Source of the DNA: Photobacterium lipolyticum | Lineage (GTDB): Bacteria; Pseudomonadota; Gammaproteobacteria; Enterobacterales; Vibrionaceae | Direction of reading: 5' to 3' | DNA length: 64,000 nt | NCBI RefSeq assembly: GCF_003026475.1 | Contig: NZ_PYMC01000001.1 | Coordinates: forward strand, 1 to 64,000 | In this document: piece after piece, positions 5,795 through 15,425 of the stretch | How positions within the stretch are numbered: the stretch's first letter is position 1 | How the letters are laid out: every line of letters begins with the position of its first letter | The notes under the pieces: generated by a model | What the model was told of the DNA's origin: nothing | The model's input: only the letters and a program-made list of their open reading frames with translations | The model's database searches: none | Made by a program: the position numbers and the translations under genes

Positions 5795-8740
5795 TTAGAC
5801 GTCACTCGTCATTAACGTCGATTCATTCATAAGCATGTTGATACACGCTTCTATTGGCTTTGCTCTACTGACATAGAATCCTTGGATATAGTGGCAATTC
5901 ATACCCATCAGAAGCTCAAGCTGCGCCTTTGTCTCAACCCCCTCCGCTACGACCTTGATACCAAGCTTATGACTAAGCTCAAGTACGAGTGACACCAGAG
6001 TTTGACTACCGATATTGCTCTCAATCTCGGTAATAAAACTGCGATCAATTTTAATAATATCAGGCCTCAGATCAATGATCGCGCCCAATGATGAATACCC
6101 GGTACCAAAATCATCAAGTGCCACAAGTATCCCCCGCTCTTTAAACCGGGCCAGCACATCATGAATATAGCGACTCTCTTTCGATGCGGTTGTCTCAGTA
6201 ATTTCAATCACAATAGAGCTATTTGGTAATTCGTACTGCTGAATCACATCGCAAATGCACTCATCCTGGCCACTGTTGATAAACTCTTTTACCGAACGGT
6301 TGATTGAAAAACAGATAGAATCATAACCAAGCGCGTGAATTTTTTTCAAATCCTGGCAGGCCTGATGAAGCACCAACATACCCAACTGATTTATCAGACC
6401 GTACTTTTCAGCAATAGGAATAAAAACCGCGGGAGAAATGTCACCCTGGATGTCGTCATGCCAGCGAGCAAGTGCTTCAAACTTAACAATTTGGCCAGTT
6501 TGGGTATGAATGATCGGCTGATAGCAAACGGAGATCATCTGTTCAGCAATCGCTTTTTTCAGTCTATCTCTCAGCTGGAGTTTTAAAATATCTTGTGTTT
6601 GCAGCTGACAATCATAAAGACAAACACCATTACGTCCCTGACCTTTCATATTGTACATGGCGTAGTCTGCGTTTTTAAGCAATGCGTGATGAGTTAAACC
6701 ACTATCAGGGTATGCAGAAATACCGATACTGACGGTCGTATTGACTTCAATATCATCAATATTAATGGGTTCAGCGATCGATCGGTTCACTTCTTGGGCC
6801 AATTCAGAGGCCTGCTCTGCATTAACATTTGGCAGCAGCACGGAAAATTCGTCACCACCGTAGCGGCAGATATTGTCATGTTCAGGAAAAATTGACTTCA
6901 GCCTCTCTGCTATCCGAGCTAACACCCTGTCACCGAAATCATGACCATAGAGATCATTTATCGACTTAAAGTCATCCATGTCGATAAACAAAATCGCGAA
7001 CACCTGATTATTCATTTTTACTTTTTTGCTTTGAGTTTCTACTCGCTGTGTAAAGCTGCGACGGTTTACTAAGCCCGTTAAAGCATCGTAATAAGCAAAA
7101 AAGGTCAGCTGTTCTTCCGCTTTTTTCCAATGGCTAATATCGCGGAAAACCGCAACGTAATTCACCACGGAGCCATCAGAATCTTTAATCACATTGATCG
7201 ATATTTCCTCAGGGTAAATCTCTCCACTTTTACGACGATTCCTGACTTCGCCCTTCCAGCGCCCCTTGGTCTTCAAACTTAACCACAGCGACTGGTAATA
7301 ATCTTTGTCATGCAGGCCGGATGAAAGAACGCTAGGAGATAAACCCAGCAACTCATGCTGTTTATACCCTGTCGTACACTCAAACGCATGATTAACCGAA
7401 ATTATCCGATTCTCTTTATCTGTAATAAGGATACATTCAGATGTGTTATCGAACACAACCTTAGCCTGGTTCAACTGACGTTCTGTTTCAACACTTGTCG
7501 TTGCATCTCGTTGAATACCAGCGATGCGAATGGGGTTGCCATCACCATCTTTTTCTACCACCCTGCCTTTGAGCGTTAACCATCGTTCCTGACCTGCGTC
7601 ATAGGTGGAGTTGGCATTCTGGGCCAGTCGAAATTCAAAGTTGAAAACAGTGTAGTGATCTTCTCGAAATCGATTAAAGAAATTCAGTCCTTCCTTTCTA
7701 TTTTCAGGATGTAAGCAATCGATCCACTCGATAAAATCTCTGCCGTTATCAGGTTTGTCTTTACCTAGGATGCTCCAGAACTTCGGTGATGTGAGAAATT
7801 TACCCGTCGATAAGTCATACTCCCAGATCCCTTCTTCAGCAGAATTATAAGTTGTCTGTAACTTGTTCGATGTTTGAGTCAGTTTGGCTGATACATGGTA
7901 AAAATCTGTCACATCCTGAACAGTCCCTTTCATGATTAAAGGATTGCCATTGAGATCCCTGGTGACGTTGGATCGTTTGCGCAAATGCTTAACCGTTCCG
8001 TCTACCAGCTGAATTCGATGAACAAGATCATAAGGCGTTTTATCTGATTCCAGCGAGTCATTAAGTGCTTTTACTACCCGCTCTTTATCATCGGGATGAA
8101 TTAATTGGGTGATCAGATCCAGCGAAGGTGTGAGAGTCATATCATCAATGTCATAGATCCGGTAGAGCTCCTTACTCCACGCAAGAACATTGGTTGTCAG
8201 ATCCCAATGCCAGCTACCGATCTTTGCTACACGCTGACCTTCTTCCAGCTCCCACATCAGCTTTTCTTGCTTAGATAACAGTGCCGAGTATTTAAGATCA
8301 ACCCCAAGTAAATAACTGATGCTGCAACTCCACTCTTCAATCTCCTGAGAATGCTCATAGGCTTTATCGAATAAGCAGGTAACAATACCGACAGGTTCAT
8401 TAGTATGGGCAAAAATAGGTACGCCAAGATAGCCTTCTGCGTTTAACTCTTGCAGTGGTTTATCATTGGGAAAAAGAGCTTGTACACTTGAAGGGTAATG
8501 GCAGGTGCAACGGTCTGACTGAACATTTTTACACGGGGTATCAAGAAGGACGTAGCTAAAGTTTTTTGCTACCTTCCCGTTTGCACGATATGACAGGGTA
8601 TACACCTGCTTTTTATGCTCGTCAAAGTAACCGATAAAACAGTGCTGAGGCTTCAATTTGTCATAAACTAGCTCAGTGGCTTTATCAAATAATTCTGTTC
8701 CACACAGATTCTGAAGTGCATTCTTTATTATTTTATTCAT
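5795..8740 (-). CDS. GAF-PAS(x3)-GGDEF-EAL cyclic-di-GMP protein
   Basis: A 981-residue cytoplasmic protein from ATG 8740; a GTG one codon earlier is also possible and neither has a clear ribosome site. Domains in order: GAF about 1-150, PAS/PAC modules at about 170-280, 300-410 and 425-545, GGDEF about 555-715, EAL about 725-975. The diguanylate cyclase signature YGGDEF is intact. The RxxD product-inhibition site is not: the position reads PEHD. The phosphodiesterase signature FEALARW and the DDFGTGYSS loop are both present, so the protein could make or break c-di-GMP. No membrane segment is visible. It stands alone between the R-body-like locus and arsJ. Confidence 0.92.
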   Translation of the reverse strand: MNKIIKNALQNLCGTELFDKATELVYDKLKPQHCFIGYFDEHKKQVYTLSYRANGKVAKNFSYVLLDTPCKNVQSDRCTCHYPSSVQALFPNDKPLQELNAEGYLGVPIFAHTNEPVGIVTCLFDKAYEHSQEIEEWSCSISYLLGVDLKYSALLSKQEKLMWELEEGQRVAKIGSWHWDLTTNVLAWSKELYRIYDIDDMTLTPSLDLITQLIHPDDKERVVKALNDSLESDKTPYDLVHRIQLVDGTVKHLRKRSNVTRDLNGNPLIMKGTVQDVTDFYHVSAKLTQTSNKLQTTYNSAEEGIWEYDLSTGKFLTSPKFWSILGKDKPDNGRDFIEWIDCLHPENRKEGLNFFNRFREDHYTVFNFEFRLAQNANSTYDAGQERWLTLKGRVVEKDGDGNPIRIAGIQRDATTSVETERQLNQAKVVFDNTSECILITDKENRIISVNHAFECTTGYKQHELLGLSPSVLSSGLHDKDYYQSLWLSLKTKGRWKGEVRNRRKSGEIYPEEISINVIKDSDGSVVNYVAVFRDISHWKKAEEQLTFFAYYDALTGLVNRRSFTQRVETQSKKVKMNNQVFAILFIDMDDFKSINDLYGHDFGDRVLARIAERLKSIFPEHDNICRYGGDEFSVLLPNVNAEQASELAQEVNRSIAEPINIDDIEVNTTVSIGISAYPDSGLTHHALLKNADYAMYNMKGQGRNGVCLYDCQLQTQDILKLQLRDRLKKAIAEQMISVCYQPIIHTQTGQIVKFEALARWHDDIQGDISPAVFIPIAEKYGLINQLGMLVLHQACQDLKKIHALGYDSICFSINRSVKEFINSGQDECICDVIQQYELPNSSIVIEITETTASKESRYIHDVLARFKERGILVALDDFGTGYSSLGAIIDLRPDIIKIDRSFITEIESNIGSQTLVSLVLELSHKLGIKVVAEGVETKAQLELLMGMNCHYIQGFYVSRAKPIEACINMLMNESTLMTSDV

Positions 8741-8951
8741 CACTATAAAGTGTCGCTATCAACTTACCCTCGTGCTAATAAGTCGATATTCTGCTTCCCG
8801 TTTATCTCTCCATGTCCGAGGCGACTCTACAGTATGCAATATGTCAATAAAAGATCTCTTTACCAATATGCAAAAAAAATGAATAAAATGATGACTTTCA
8901 TCACGATGAAAGTCGGATGATAAATATATTCTGAAAAAATGTCATCAACAG

Positions 8952-8981
8952 ATACCCATAATGCAAAGCAGTCATGGGTAT
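8952..8981. terminator. Hairpin between arsJ and the GGDEF-EAL gene
   Basis: ATACCCAT pairs with ATGGGTAT around a 14-base loop. The T-run (TTTTTC) lies on the plus-strand side, although both flanking genes run on the minus strand. It may act as the arsJ terminator without a good U-tract, or block antisense transcription. Confidence 0.4.
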
Positions 8982-8995
8982 TTTTCAACTGTTAT

Positions 8996-10228
8996 TCAAG
9001 TGACGGTTTGCACTTTAGGGTGCAAAGGCAAACGCACTGATATCACGGTGGTCATGGCTAAAAAGGCAAAAGATACCCACAAACACGCGGCAAGCCCGGC
9101 TTCCTGATATAACCATCCCGATAGAATGGTGCCGATCAGGCGTCCCATTGCATTCGCCATATAATAAAATCCTACATCCAGCGATACACCATCATCTTTG
9201 GCATAGCTGACTATCAGGTAAGAATGCAAAGATGAATTAACTGCAAATACCGCTCCAAAAATCAGTAAACCAACAATGATAGTCAGTTCGGGTTGCCAGT
9301 TAAGCTGAACCCCGAGCGCGATAGCCGCAGTAATGGTCGCTAATAGCCCGGCCCAAGCCAATGCGGCACGGCCGTCTGGTACCACGCCTTTGGCTTTGCC
9401 GGTTAAGCGCGGTGCAAATCCCTGCACGACCCCGTAAGCGATAACCCATAACGCGAGAAAACCGCCGACCCACAGATGATCCCAGCCAAATATCTGGCCT
9501 AAATATAAGGGCAGTGCCACAACAAACCAGACATCTCGAGCTCCAAATAAGAACATTCTGGCCGCAGAAAGAATATTGATACTGGCACTTTTCGAGAAAA
9601 TCTGACTGAATTTAACCTTATTTTTGGCTTTACCCAGATCCTTTTCCAGCCAGCTCAGGCTCATCACAAACACTGCGGCCAGCACCGATGCCATTAAAAG
9701 CACTGCACCTTGGAAACCCAGAGTCGCCAGCAACAGACCACCAAGGAAAAAACCGGCACCTTTTAACGCATTTTTCGAACCGGTAAGGATCGCAATCCAC
9801 TTATACAAAGCCCCTTGCTGATCGTTCGGCACCAGTGTTTTGATCGCACTCTTGGCGCTCATTTTATTTAAATCTTTCGCAATGCCTGACAAGGCTTGCG
9901 CCAGCATTACCCACGCAACAGTGAGATAGGAAGAAGGCACCGCCAGCATAGATAACGCGACCACCTGCATCGCAAGGCCAATATTCATGGTGCGGTTTAA
10001 GCCGAGTTTCGCGCCTAACCAACCGCCAATCAGGTTAGTGATCACGCCAAAGAATTCATAAAATAAAAACAAGGAAGCAATTTCGAGCGGTGAATAGCCT
10101 AGCTGGTGGAAATGTAACACCACCAGCATACGCAAAGCACCATCTGTGATGGTGAAGTTCCAGTAATTGAACGTCACCAGCATGTACTGGCGTATGTCTT
10201 TCGACAGAGTTGAAAAAGTGGCAACCAT
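8996..10228 (-). CDS. arsJ: ArsJ, organoarsenical (1-arseno-3-phosphoglycerate) efflux MFS permease
   Basis: A 410-residue major-facilitator permease with about 11-12 hydrophobic segments. The opening YMLVTFNYWNFTITDGALRM and the AKDLNKMSAKSAIK loop near residue 120 are the features on which I recognise ArsJ. ArsJ exports 1-arseno-3-phosphoglycerate, formed when a partner GAPDH uses arsenate in place of phosphate. The partner gene lies immediately upstream with a 75-base gap and is transcribed first. Membrane protein of the inner membrane. Induction is expected from the AT-rich palindrome ahead of the GAPDH gene. Identification rests on family memory plus the diagnostic neighbour. Confidence 0.88.
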   Translation of the reverse strand: MVATFSTLSKDIRQYMLVTFNYWNFTITDGALRMLVVLHFHQLGYSPLEIASLFLFYEFFGVITNLIGGWLGAKLGLNRTMNIGLAMQVVALSMLAVPSSYLTVAWVMLAQALSGIAKDLNKMSAKSAIKTLVPNDQQGALYKWIAILTGSKNALKGAGFFLGGLLLATLGFQGAVLLMASVLAAVFVMSLSWLEKDLGKAKNKVKFSQIFSKSASINILSAARMFLFGARDVWFVVALPLYLGQIFGWDHLWVGGFLALWVIAYGVVQGFAPRLTGKAKGVVPDGRAALAWAGLLATITAAIALGVQLNWQPELTIIVGLLIFGAVFAVNSSLHSYLIVSYAKDDGVSLDVGFYYMANAMGRLIGTILSGWLYQEAGLAACLWVSFAFLAMTTVISVRLPLHPKVQTVT

Positions 10229-10303
10229 GCAGAGTTCTCTTTCAGTTTGCTCCTGCAGAAGTTAATCCCACAGGAGCGATTCATTCAACCAAGAGCAGTC
10301 TTA

Positions 10304-11305
10304 TTATGCCAGACCGACTTTACGGATAAGCTCAGACGTACGGGTTGCGTAACCCATTTCGTTATCGTACCAGGCGTAAATCTTCACCATGCGATCGTTG
10401 ACAACCATCGTAGATAAGGCATCAACAATGGTCGAACGTTGATCTCCTTTATAATCAATCGATACCAACGGGCGATCTTCAAAGCCCAATACCCCCGCTA
10501 ACTCTCCTTCTGCCGCTTCTTTCAGCAGTGCATTCACTTCATCAGCCGTTGTATCACGGCTCACGTCAAAAATAATGTCGGTCAGTGATGCATTCGCTAG
10601 CGGTACACGAACCGCGTGACCGTTGATCTTGCCTTTAAGCTCAGGGAATATTTCAACAATCGCCGTAGCAGAGCCCGTGGTGGTTGGAATTAAGCTCATC
10701 CCACAGGCACGCGCACGACGCAGATCTTGATGCGGGGCATCCAAAATGGTTTGGGTATTGGTCAAATCATGAATGGTAGTAAATGAGGATTGTTCAATGC
10801 CCAGCTTTTCATGGATCACTTTGACAATAGGTGCGATGCAATTTGTGGTACACGATGCCGCGGTCACAATGCGGTGTTTTTCTGCATCAAACAAATTATC
10901 GTTAACACCGACGACAACGTTCAAGACACCTTCTTCTTTAACCGGTGCTGATACCACGACACGCTTGACACCTTGATCAAGGTATTTCTGTAGCAGGTCT
11001 TTTTTGCGGTGTACACCGGTCGATTCCAGTACCACATCACAGCCAGACCAATCGACAGCGTCAATTTCTCGTTCCTGAGAACAGACAATCGTCTTATCGC
11101 CAACGATGATCTGATCGCCGTCAACCTTCGCTTCATGGTGCCAACGGCCTTGAATAGAGTCAAACTCCAGTAAGTGCGCCAGTGTTTTTGCATCACCAGC
11201 CACATCATTAATTTGGACGAACTCTAGCGCTTCCCAATCAAATGCCGCACGAAGAGCCAAACGACCAATCCGACCAAAACCGTTGATGCCTACTTTAATT
11301 GCCAT
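10304..11305 (-). CDS. ArsJ-associated glyceraldehyde-3-phosphate dehydrogenase
   Basis: A 333-residue type I GAPDH. The N-terminal NAD motif is INGFGRIGR. The catalytic cysteine is in AASCTTNC (Cys152) and its histidine partner is at TTIHD (His179). In this genomic setting the enzyme converts glyceraldehyde 3-phosphate plus arsenate to 1-arseno-3-phosphoglycerate, which ArsJ exports, so the pair detoxifies arsenate. It shows no obvious lesion and is unlikely to be the housekeeping glycolytic copy, given the arsJ neighbour and the operator-like palindrome upstream. First gene of the gapdh-arsJ unit. Confidence 0.88.
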   Translation of the reverse strand: MAIKVGINGFGRIGRLALRAAFDWEALEFVQINDVAGDAKTLAHLLEFDSIQGRWHHEAKVDGDQIIVGDKTIVCSQEREIDAVDWSGCDVVLESTGVHRKKDLLQKYLDQGVKRVVVSAPVKEEGVLNVVVGVNDNLFDAEKHRIVTAASCTTNCIAPIVKVIHEKLGIEQSSFTTIHDLTNTQTILDAPHQDLRRARACGMSLIPTTTGSATAIVEIFPELKGKINGHAVRVPLANASLTDIIFDVSRDTTADEVNALLKEAAEGELAGVLGFEDRPLVSIDYKGDQRSTIVDALSTMVVNDRMVKIYAWYDNEMGYATRTSELIRKVGLA

Positions 11306-11346
11306 GATCTCTATCCTTTCACTAGTCTAATTATTGACGCTACTAA

Positions 11347-11386
11347 CCATATACGAAAATATATATATATGCCTTTCCGTATATAT
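11347..11386. promoter_or_regulatory. Candidate ArsR-type operator upstream of the arsenate GAPDH gene
   Basis: An AT-rich inverted repeat has arms ATATACG and CGTATAT (with flanking AAA/TTT also pairing) around an alternating AT core, 44-80 bases ahead of the GAPDH start. A related palindrome with arms TATATATG and CATATATA precedes the arsenate-reductase/ArsR fusion gene. The two probably share one repressor; this is inference from similarity. Confidence 0.55.
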
Positions 11387-11521
11387 TAGGCAGAACAGTT
11401 CAAATTGACCAGATCTTTTTTCAGTAGGCTACTGCTGAAATCCGAACGTAATGCAAAGAAAAAAATTGAGGAGGGATAGGACTTCAACAAAGCCCTACCT
11501 TAAGTGTAGTAGGCTGCCGAT

Positions 11522-11556
11522 GTGAAAGATCAACAACATGAGGCACGTTGTTGATC
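11522..11556 (-). terminator. Terminator of the opp operon
   Basis: GATCAACAAC and GTTGTTGATC form a perfect 10-bp stem with a 9-base loop, followed on the minus strand by CTTTCAC. It lies about 35 bases past the oppF stop. The short U-tract makes it a fair rather than strong terminator. Confidence 0.65.
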
Positions 11557-11589
11557 TCTATATATGGCTGTTTTTCTGGCTTCTAGACT

Positions 11590-12564
11590 TTAATCATACA
11601 GGTGACAGGCTACAAGATGCTCTGTGCCTTGCTCTCCGGTGTTATGGGAATTTGGCCGCTCTTCCTTACACCGACTGCTGGCCTGGGGACAACGAGTCCG
11701 GAAAGTACATCCGCTTGGTGGCGATAACGGAGAAGGGACATCCCCTTGCAGCTTCATCGACTCTTTACTGGCAGTAGGATCGGGGATCGGGATCGCTGAC
11801 AACAACGCCTGGGTATACGGATGCTTTGGATGACGATATAGCACTTCCGCCGGCGCTTTTTCTACAATCCGTCCAAGGTACATCACCCCGACTTCATCGC
11901 AGATATGCTGAACGACACCGAGATCGTGAGCAATAAACAAGAAAGAGATACCCTTCTTCTCTTGCAACTCTGCGATCAAATTGAGCACCTGAGCTTGCAC
12001 TGACACGTCCAGTGCGGATACCGGCTCATCGGCGACGATAAACTTTGGCTCTAACACCAGCGCCCGGGCAATACCGATCCGCTGCCGCTGACCACCAGAG
12101 AACTCATGAGGATAACGATTCAATACCTGCGGACGAAGACCAACGATGGCCATCACCTCAGCGATTTTTGCTTCGCGCTCATCTTCAGTACCAATTTTGT
12201 GGGTATCCAAAGGCTCTCGAAGGATCTCGTGGATAGTCATTCTCGGATTCAGCGAGGCATAGGGATCTTGGAAAATAATCTGCATATCTCTGCGCATCGC
12301 TTTCAGTTGGCGACCGCTCAACTGAGAAATATCCACCCCCTCCAGCTTTACCTCGCCGGAAGTCGGTTCGTATAACCGCAATACACAGCGACCCAAGGTT
12401 GATTTACCGCAGCCGGACTCACCCACCAAGCCGAGCGTTTTTCCTCGCTCGATGGTAAAGCTGACATCGTCTACCGCTTTACAGACCGCCTGCGCACCAA
12501 AAAAGCGATTACCCGCCGAAAAGTGCTTCTTCAGACGGTTAACTTCTAACAATACTTCGCTCAT
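11590..12564 (-). CDS. oppF: Peptide ABC transporter ATP-binding protein, OppF/DppF type
   Basis: A 324-residue ABC ATPase. Walker A is GESGCGKST near residue 50, the signature is FSGGQRQR, Walker B is FIVADEP, and the H-loop is IAHDLG. The C-terminal oligopeptide-transporter extension carries the GCTFRTRCPQA cysteine motif typical of OppD/OppF proteins. It energises uptake of peptides or related solutes in complex with the OppD, OppB and OppC homologues encoded upstream. ATGA overlap with oppD shows tight coupling. Last gene of a five-gene unit closed by the hairpin at 11522-11556. Substrate not predictable from sequence. Confidence 0.9.
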   Translation of the reverse strand: MSEVLLEVNRLKKHFSAGNRFFGAQAVCKAVDDVSFTIERGKTLGLVGESGCGKSTLGRCVLRLYEPTSGEVKLEGVDISQLSGRQLKAMRRDMQIIFQDPYASLNPRMTIHEILREPLDTHKIGTEDEREAKIAEVMAIVGLRPQVLNRYPHEFSGGQRQRIGIARALVLEPKFIVADEPVSALDVSVQAQVLNLIAELQEKKGISFLFIAHDLGVVQHICDEVGVMYLGRIVEKAPAEVLYRHPKHPYTQALLSAIPIPDPTASKESMKLQGDVPSPLSPPSGCTFRTRCPQASSRCKEERPNSHNTGEQGTEHLVACHLYD

Positions 12565-13547
12565 TGGGTATCTCCATTCGGACTAAAACAGGCGACCTTG
12601 TGTATTTCACATCCGCCTAATTCAGGAATCGCTTTATGGCACCGGGCGTGTGCTTTATCGCAACGGTCAGCAAAGCGACAACCGTCAGGCAGATGTAGCA
12701 AATCCGGTACCACCCCTCTGATGGTTGGCAAACGAGAGACCTTTTTGTCCCGTACTACCGGAATCGACTCCAGCAGCCCTTTGGTATACGGATGTTTCGG
12801 GTTGGCAAAAATCGCTTCAACCGGACCTTCTTCAATAATTTGGCCACAGTACATCACCACTACCCGCTGACACGACTCGGCCACCACGCCCAAATCATGA
12901 GTGACCAAAATTACTGCCATATTCAGCTCTTTTTGTAACCGAACCATCTCGTCCATCACCTGGGCCTGAATCGTTACATCCAGCGCAGTCGTCGGTTCGT
13001 CAGCCAACAGCAGATCAGGCCCACACGATAAGGCCATCGCAATCATCACCCGTTGCCGCATGCCACCGGACAACTCGTGAGGATATTGATCAATGCGTTT
13101 CTCCGGCGAAGGGATCCCAACGGTATCGAGCATCTCAATCGCCTGGCGACGAGCCTGCTTTTTGCTGACATCATTATGAAGCCGAATCACGTCGACCATC
13201 TGGGTCGAAATCTTCAGTACCGGATTCAATGCCGTCATCGGCTCCTGGAAGATCATCGAGATTTCGTTGCCACGCACTTTGCGATACTCTTTCTCGCTCA
13301 ATCCGACCAGCTCACGACCTTTGAAGGTAATGCTGCCGTCGACGATTTTGCCCGGTGGCGACGGAACCAGGCCCATAATCGACAACGAGCTTACTGATTT
13401 ACCACAGCCGGATTCACCGACGATAGCCACCGTTTCGCCCGGCATGACTTTAAAGTTCACTCCGTTAATAGCACGAACCGTGCCTTTGTCGGTCTTAAAT
13501 TCAACCGTAAGATTATCCACTGATAACAGTGGGGTTTGCTCAGACAT
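12561..13547 (-). CDS. oppD: Peptide ABC transporter ATP-binding protein, OppD/DppD type
   Basis: A 328-residue ABC ATPase from ATG 13547 ([10 protein letters not shown]), supported by AAGGAAGATT upstream; a longer reading to 13619 merely overlaps oppC. Walker A GESGCGKS, signature LSGGMRQR, Walker B LLLADEP and H-loop VTHDLG are present. The C-terminal CRFADRC segment belongs to the oligopeptide-transporter extension, which in related proteins binds an iron-sulphur cluster. It pairs with OppF as the second nucleotide-binding subunit. It starts one base after the oppC stop, so its ribosome site lies inside oppC. Confidence 0.9.
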   Translation of the reverse strand: MSEQTPLLSVDNLTVEFKTDKGTVRAINGVNFKVMPGETVAIVGESGCGKSVSSLSIMGLVPSPPGKIVDGSITFKGRELVGLSEKEYRKVRGNEISMIFQEPMTALNPVLKISTQMVDVIRLHNDVSKKQARRQAIEMLDTVGIPSPEKRIDQYPHELSGGMRQRVMIAMALSCGPDLLLADEPTTALDVTIQAQVMDEMVRLQKELNMAVILVTHDLGVVAESCQRVVVMYCGQIIEEGPVEAIFANPKHPYTKGLLESIPVVRDKKVSRLPTIRGVVPDLLHLPDGCRFADRCDKAHARCHKAIPELGGCEIHKVACFSPNGDTQ

Positions 13548-13548
13548 A

Positions 13549-14442
13549 TTAAATCTTCCTTGGGTCCAGCGCGTCTTGCAGCGAGTCAGAGAACATATTG
13601 AAAGCCAGCACGAGTACAAACATCATGCCTGAAGCAGCAAAGAAGTTGCTGAAATAACCGGCGGTAACCTCACCACTGGCTTCAGCAATCATTAGTCCCC
13701 AACTAATACCGTCTTTCACGCCCAACCCTAAGAAGCTTAAGATCACTTCGCTTTTAATGGCGGTGATAAACAGCAACGTCATCTCCACCAACAAGATATG
13801 TGAAGTATTAGGCAACAAGTGTTTGAAGATCACCCGATAAACCGGCACACCCAATGAACGGGCAGCTTCGGTGAACTCCATGTTTTTCAACTTAATCACT
13901 TCCCCTCGCACCAATCGCGCCGTGCCCATCCAGAAACAGGACATCATTGCAATATGCATGGCATAAGGGTTTTCGGCCAAGGCAACTGCGAAAGCGGCAA
14001 CCATCAGGTAGTAAGGGATACAATCGAGGCAGTTCATCAGCCATAGGAATATCTCATCGATCACCGTGCCTGAAAAATACCCAGTGGTCGAGCCCACCAA
14101 TGCACCCGTAATCGTTGCGACAACCGCGACGGTCAATCCCACTTCAAAAGCGGTTTTGGTACTATAAATTGCGCGTTGGAAAATATCCTGACCATTAATA
14201 TTGGTACCGAACCAATACTCGGCCGTTGGCCCCATTTGCCCGTCAGCAAGCAGTTCATCCCACCCTTGGGCAATTACCCCCAACCACACCAAAATAGCGG
14301 TGAGGAAATACAAGCCAACCACAGACAGGCTGATCATACCGACCTTATCGTGAATAAATTTTTGAAACGCTTTGGTCCAAAGGGATTCACGTTTTGCGGG
14401 CACCACCGCGCGACTCCCCTGTTCCATCATTGTGTCCGACAT
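13549..14442 (-). CDS. oppC: Peptide ABC transporter permease, OppC/DppC type
   Basis: A 297-residue inner-membrane permease with an N-terminal cytoplasmic segment, a first membrane helix at about 35-57, and the typical DppC large periplasmic loop. The EAA-type motif is EFTEAARSLGVPVYRVIFKH around residue 190, which docks on the ATPases. It ends ALDPRKI, a common end for OppC proteins. Thirteen bases separate it from oppB. With OppB it forms the transmembrane channel of the importer. Confidence 0.9.
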   Translation of the reverse strand: MSDTMMEQGSRAVVPAKRESLWTKAFQKFIHDKVGMISLSVVGLYFLTAILVWLGVIAQGWDELLADGQMGPTAEYWFGTNINGQDIFQRAIYSTKTAFEVGLTVAVVATITGALVGSTTGYFSGTVIDEIFLWLMNCLDCIPYYLMVAAFAVALAENPYAMHIAMMSCFWMGTARLVRGEVIKLKNMEFTEAARSLGVPVYRVIFKHLLPNTSHILLVEMTLLFITAIKSEVILSFLGLGVKDGISWGLMIAEASGEVTAGYFSNFFAASGMMFVLVLAFNMFSDSLQDALDPRKI

Positions 14443-14455
14443 TACTGATTGTCCT

Positions 14456-15409
14456 TTATTTTAGAGAGATACGCGGATCGACGATGCGATACAAGATATC
14501 TACCAGACTCACGACAAGGATAAACATCAGCGTGGTCAATACGATAATCGCCTTCAATACCGGCAGATCGCCGGTGGTTATCGCGTCGTAGGCTGTCAGT
14601 CCAACGCCAGGGATACCAAAGTAACTTTCCAGCAATAGCGCACCACCCACAATCACGAAAGGAATGGAGAAGACAATGCGGGTGACGATCGGGATCAATG
14701 CATTTCTCAGGACATGCTTGAACAAAATCGTGCTCGAACTGTGGCCAAAGGCCTTAGCAGTACGAACATGATCTCGGGTTGTCTCCTCAACGATCACTGC
14801 ACGATAGAACCGGGTATTGTAGCCCAGAGCCACAAACACCGATGAAATAGTCGGCACTGTAATGTAGTAAAGATAATCCGAAAGGGAATTCACTTCCCAG
14901 CCATAGACTGGGAAGAGATTTAGGCCATAACTGGAGCAGAAAATCAGCTGTGTCGCTATGATCACAATGAGATACGAAATACTCATTCCCACCACCGAGG
15001 ACGACATGATCAGCTTATCCAACCAGGTTGATCTGTGCATGGCGGCAAACAGCGCCAACAAGATCCCTAGCACATTACCAATAATGAAACCCGGCAACTG
15101 CAAGGCTATCGATACCGGAATGGTCTTCGCCAAAATCGATGTCACCCTCTCGCCGGTTGAATCGGAAAAGCCAAAATCAAACAGCAAAACTTCTTTGATG
15201 TACTCGAAATAACGTACAAAGAAGGGTTGGTCGTAACCCAGCTGATGCCGGATCTCGTTGATCTCATTAATAGTCGGATTACGGCCCAGCAAGTCATACG
15301 TCTTGTCCGGTCCGAAATAAACCATTAATACAAAGCTAATCAGGGTTACCCCGATAAGCAGAGGAATGCTGTACATCAGCTTCCTGATACAGTGTTTTAA
15401 AATCTCCAT
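14456..15409 (-). CDS. oppB: Peptide ABC transporter permease, OppB/DppB type
   Basis: A 317-residue permease with the standard opening helix (LMYSIPLLIGVTLISFVLM) and the OppB-type LGYDQPFFVRYFEYI block near residue 60. The EAA-like loop is VRTAKAFGHSSSTILFKHVL near 230. About six membrane segments. It follows the binding-protein gene by 16 bases. The opp order A-B-C-D-F is standard and complete, so the transporter should be functional. Confidence 0.9.
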   Translation of the reverse strand: MEILKHCIRKLMYSIPLLIGVTLISFVLMVYFGPDKTYDLLGRNPTINEINEIRHQLGYDQPFFVRYFEYIKEVLLFDFGFSDSTGERVTSILAKTIPVSIALQLPGFIIGNVLGILLALFAAMHRSTWLDKLIMSSSVVGMSISYLIVIIATQLIFCSSYGLNLFPVYGWEVNSLSDYLYYITVPTISSVFVALGYNTRFYRAVIVEETTRDHVRTAKAFGHSSSTILFKHVLRNALIPIVTRIVFSIPFVIVGGALLLESYFGIPGVGLTAYDAITTGDLPVLKAIIVLTTLMFILVVSLVDILYRIVDPRISLK

Positions 15410-15425
15410 AATGACCCAGCTTTAT

